From an uncultured Clostridium sp. (GTDB lineage Bacteria; Bacillota; Clostridia; TANB77; CAG-508), in assembly GCA_950059165.1 (NCBI GenBank), contig CATLUC010000026.1, positions 1 to 17,165 on the forward strand: a stretch of 17,165 nucleotides of DNA, read 5' to 3'. The position numbers were made by a program, and so were the translations under genes. This document shows positions 14,957 through 17,165 of the stretch, in pieces (position 1 is the first letter of the stretch; every line of letters begins with the position of its first letter). The notes under the pieces were generated by a model that was given only the letters and a program-made list of their open reading frames with translations, made no database searches and had not been told where the DNA came from.

Positions 14957-16483
14957 ATGAGAAATGCTATAGAAATAACAGAAAAAACACCAGTAGGACA
15001 AAAAATTATAGAATTATATAATAATAAGGGAATGTCGGCTGGTGAAATACATGAATATAATTTTGATGAAGTACCTTTTTGTGTTTCTAAAATTAATGGA
15101 TGTCTAAAAATATTTAAAGAAAAAGGATTATTAAAAACGGAAGAAGAAATAAGAAGAATAAAAAAACGAAGAAAATTAGAAAATAATCCCAATGTACAAA
15201 AAATTATAAAACTTGTTGGACAAGGAATAATAGCTAAAGAAATATACGAAGATAAAGAAAATGGTATATATTTATGCCAAGATAGAATTAGCAAAATTAT
15301 AGGAGAATGTAGAGAATATGGTTTGATAAATCCAAAAGAAGAAAAGAAAGCAAAAGAATTAAGAGATTTAAAGGAAAATCCAATTAAACAAACAATTATA
15401 AAACTATATAACGATGGGATTAGACCTTATGAAAGAGATATGAAAAATTTAGTACCATTAAGTTCACAAGCAATTGAGTTGTGTGTGAAAAAAGCCAAAG
15501 AGTATGGATTAATAAAATCAGATAAAGAAATACAAATAGCAAGAAAAAAAAGAAAAAACGAAAATTCAACTGTAAAAAGAATTATAGAGCTAGTTAATGA
15601 TGAAAATATGACATCATATTCAATAAGCAAATATAAGTCAGACGAAATACCATTGTCTAGACAAAGAATAGACCAGATTATAAATGAATGTGAAGAACAA
15701 GGTTTGATAGTAAGAAAGAAGAAAAAAACTAAAAAAATTGAAAAAGAAAAAAAACAAGAGGAAATACCAAATATAAACGAATTTTTGAACGAAGTCAAAA
15801 AAATATATGAAGGACAAGATAGTATCGAAGTTATATGGAAATATATATCAATAGGAAAATATAAAGAAGCATTAGATATAATTAGAAGTAGGTATCAATC
15901 AAAAAGTGGAATTGAATCAAAAAAAGAAAAAGAAAATTTAATAAAATTAGAAAAACTTTTAATAAAAGCCTGTAAAGTACAAACAGCAATTAAGATGATA
16001 AAAGAAGAACATAGAAATATAGAAGATATTAATAAATCAACAGGTTTATCAAAAGAAAAGATAGCAATTATAAAAATGAAATTAGAAAATAAAAGAGTAA
16101 AAATGTTAACTATTTCAAAAAGAGAAGAGGCTATTAGTGAATTACTAAAAGGTAAAAATTCAATATATATACAAAATATGCTAAATATTAGTGACCTTGA
16201 AATGATAGATATTGAAAATCAATCAAAATATAGGCAAGTACTACCTGAAAAACGTGATTTTGAAGCACAAATAAAGCAAGATAGTGTAACAAGAGTAATA
16301 GTACTGGTTACTAAATTAGGTAAGAAACCAGAGATAATTGCTAAAGCTTTAAACTTAAAATTAGAGGTAGTAGAAGAATGCTTAAAAAATGCATTAAAGG
16401 TTAAATTGATTAAAGATAATGAATTACAAGGAATTGATTTATTGGATTATGGAATTTCAAATGATAAAGAAAGAGTGCAATAA
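14957..16483 (+). CDS. Modular protein with four HTH-like repeats and a shared C-terminal domain, function unknown
   Basis: A 508-residue protein. The first half is four units of ~60-65 residues, at roughly 11-75, 76-139, 140-201 and 202-260. Each contains a 'xxIIxLxxxx' helix, a middle segment (ISKYKSDEIPLS-like), a helix (RIDQIINECEEQGLI-like) and a basic linker. The second half (about 275-508) is homologous to the whole product of 13168-13917. The layout, repeated sequence-reading modules on a common C-terminal domain, suggests a DNA- or RNA-binding regulator, but no characterised family is recognised. A possible binding site AAGGG is 12 nt upstream. It is bracketed by GGGACGG palindromes, and its TAA stop touches the second one. 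Codon use is like its neighbours. Confidence 0.7.
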   Translation: MRNAIEITEKTPVGQKIIELYNNKGMSAGEIHEYNFDEVPFCVSKINGCLKIFKEKGLLKTEEEIRRIKKRRKLENNPNVQKIIKLVGQGIIAKEIYEDKENGIYLCQDRISKIIGECREYGLINPKEEKKAKELRDLKENPIKQTIIKLYNDGIRPYERDMKNLVPLSSQAIELCVKKAKEYGLIKSDKEIQIARKKRKNENSTVKRIIELVNDENMTSYSISKYKSDEIPLSRQRIDQIINECEEQGLIVRKKKKTKKIEKEKKQEEIPNINEFLNEVKKIYEGQDSIEVIWKYISIGKYKEALDIIRSRYQSKSGIESKKEKENLIKLEKLLIKACKVQTAIKMIKEEHRNIEDINKSTGLSKEKIAIIKMKLENKRVKMLTISKREEAISELLKGKNSIYIQNMLNISDLEMIDIENQSKYRQVLPEKRDFEAQIKQDSVTRVIVLVTKLGKKPEIIAKALNLKLEVVEECLKNALKVKLIKDNELQGIDLLDYGISNDKERVQ

Positions 16484-16517
16484 AATAGGATTTGGGGACG
16501 GCCCCAAAATCCTATTT
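16483..16517 (+). repeat. GGGGACGG palindromic element 2
   Basis: AAATAGGATTTGGGG (16483-16497) pairs with CCCCAAAATCCTATTT (16502-16517), with one unpaired A. It is nearly identical to the element at 14888. The strong stem directly after the stop codon could also terminate transcription. Confidence 0.75.
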
Positions 16518-16547
16518 CTTGATTATATTAAAAATAATAAATAAAAA

Positions 16548-16578
16548 GTAGGATTATGGGGCCGTCCCCAAATCCTAC
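16548..16578 (-). repeat. GGGGACGG palindromic element 3, inverted relative to element 2
   Basis: GTAGGATTATGGGG (16548-16561) pairs with CCCCAAATCCTAC (16566-16578). Its core GGGGCCGTCCCC is the reverse complement of the core of element 2, so elements 2 and 3 form a head-to-head pair 30 bp apart, like a REPIN/BIME doublet. Confidence 0.75.
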
Positions 16579-16609
16579 CCAAATTCTATTAAAAAATTAT
16601 TAAAAATGG

Positions 16610-16638
16610 TTGTAAAAATGGCAAAAAATTGATATACT
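16610..16638 (+). promoter_or_regulatory. Probable promoter of the Asp23 gene
   Basis: TTGTAA (16610-16615) and TATACT (16633-16638) are 17 bp apart, with AAAGGAGG (16656-16663) 7 nt before the ATG at 16671. Confidence 0.6.
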
Positions 16639-16670
16639 TGAAAAGAAGAATTTTCAAAGGAGGTTTGTTT

Positions 16671-17132
16671 ATGAACGAAGAAAATCAAGAACAAGAAAAA
16701 GGCGAGATAATAGAATTAGAAGAGGAAATAAAAACAGAAAATGAGGGAATTCAGATATCTAATGATGTTGTAGCTGTAATTAGTGGTGTAGCAGTGTCAG
16801 AAGTTCCAGGAGTAGCTGGAATGGCTGGGGGATTTGCAGGAGGAATATCAGAGGTATTTAGTGGAAAGAAAAATTTAGCTAAAGGAATTAAAGTAGAAGT
16901 AACTGAAAATCATGCAAAAATTGATGTAAATATCATTGTAGAATATGGTTCAAGAATTCCAGACGTTGCTTTTGAAATTCAAAATAGAGTAAAAAAAGCA
17001 GTAGAGAGTATGACAGGCTTAAATGTAGAAGAAGTAAATGTTCATGTTCAAGGAGTTAATACAGATAGTGCAAAAGCAGAAAGTAAGATAGAAGAACTAG
17101 AAAACAATGAACAAGAAGAAAATATAGAATAA
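16671..17132 (+). CDS. Asp23/Gls24 family envelope stress protein
   Basis: A 153-residue protein with an acidic N-terminal stretch (about 1-30) followed by the full Asp23 (DUF322) domain: ISNDVVAVISGVAVSEVPGV, the glycine-rich MAGGFAGGISEVFSG, GIKVEVTENHAKIDVNIIVEYG, and IPDVAFEIQNRVKKAVESMTG with EEVNVHVQGV. Family members form abundant membrane-associated assemblies linked to cell-envelope stress in Firmicutes. Start 16671 is chosen over the upstream 16629 because of the AAAGGAGG site. It has its own promoter and is separated from the upstream block by two palindromic repeats. The 33 bases after its stop show nothing recognisable. Confidence 0.92.
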   Translation: MNEENQEQEKGEIIELEEEIKTENEGIQISNDVVAVISGVAVSEVPGVAGMAGGFAGGISEVFSGKKNLAKGIKVEVTENHAKIDVNIIVEYGSRIPDVAFEIQNRVKKAVESMTGLNVEEVNVHVQGVNTDSAKAESKIEELENNEQEENIE

Positions 17133-17165
17133 AAAAATTATTAAAAGTAGAAAATATAAGTAGGA

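Overview
The window comes from a very AT-rich, low-GC Gram-positive bacterium, most likely an uncultured Clostridia-type Firmicute. The evidence is strong AAGGAGG-type ribosome binding sites, perfect TTGACA-17-TATAAT promoters, A/T-ending codons, and a core block (yicC/yloC, remA, rpoZ, gmk, priA, def, fmt) that follows the well-known Firmicute order. Asp23 and RemA proteins are also typical of that phylum.

Layout. Positions 1-347 hold the 3' end of a formylglycine-generating-enzyme/C-type-lectin-like protein. Its last ~40 codons look like the variable region of a diversity-generating retroelement. A terminator and a consensus promoter lead into typA/bipA (680-2500), followed by a trmR-like tRNA methyltransferase (2593-3184) and a bidirectional terminator. 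A long minus-strand gene (5428 down to 3274) is divergent from rsmE (5540-6287). Next come a small membrane protein and yicC, remA, rpoZ, gmk, an ATP-grasp gene in the place where coaBC usually sits, priA and def. Fmt is flanked on both sides by members of an unrecognised modular family with helix-turn-helix-like repeats. The window ends with an Asp23/Gls24 protein. Palindromes with a GGGGACG core lie in several intergenic gaps.

Main observation. Four genes appear broken (trmR, rsmE, the ATP-grasp gene and the minus-strand gene), and all four break the same way. Each has an in-frame CGG codon, and skipping its C (a +1 shift) lets the ribosome read GGN (Gly) and finish a full-length, family-consistent protein. 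Reading all genes, I found no other in-frame CGG; every CGG elsewhere is out of frame or non-coding. This is what is expected if CGG is unassigned in this organism and triggers +1 frameshifting, or if CGGN is read as a four-base codon. A sequencing artefact is the alternative to exclude.

Functionally the window is a translation and growth housekeeping island: ribosome-associated GTPase, tRNA and rRNA modification, initiator-tRNA formylation and deformylation, RNA polymerase omega, GMP kinase and replication restart. Def has separate damage at its 5' end that does not involve CGG.
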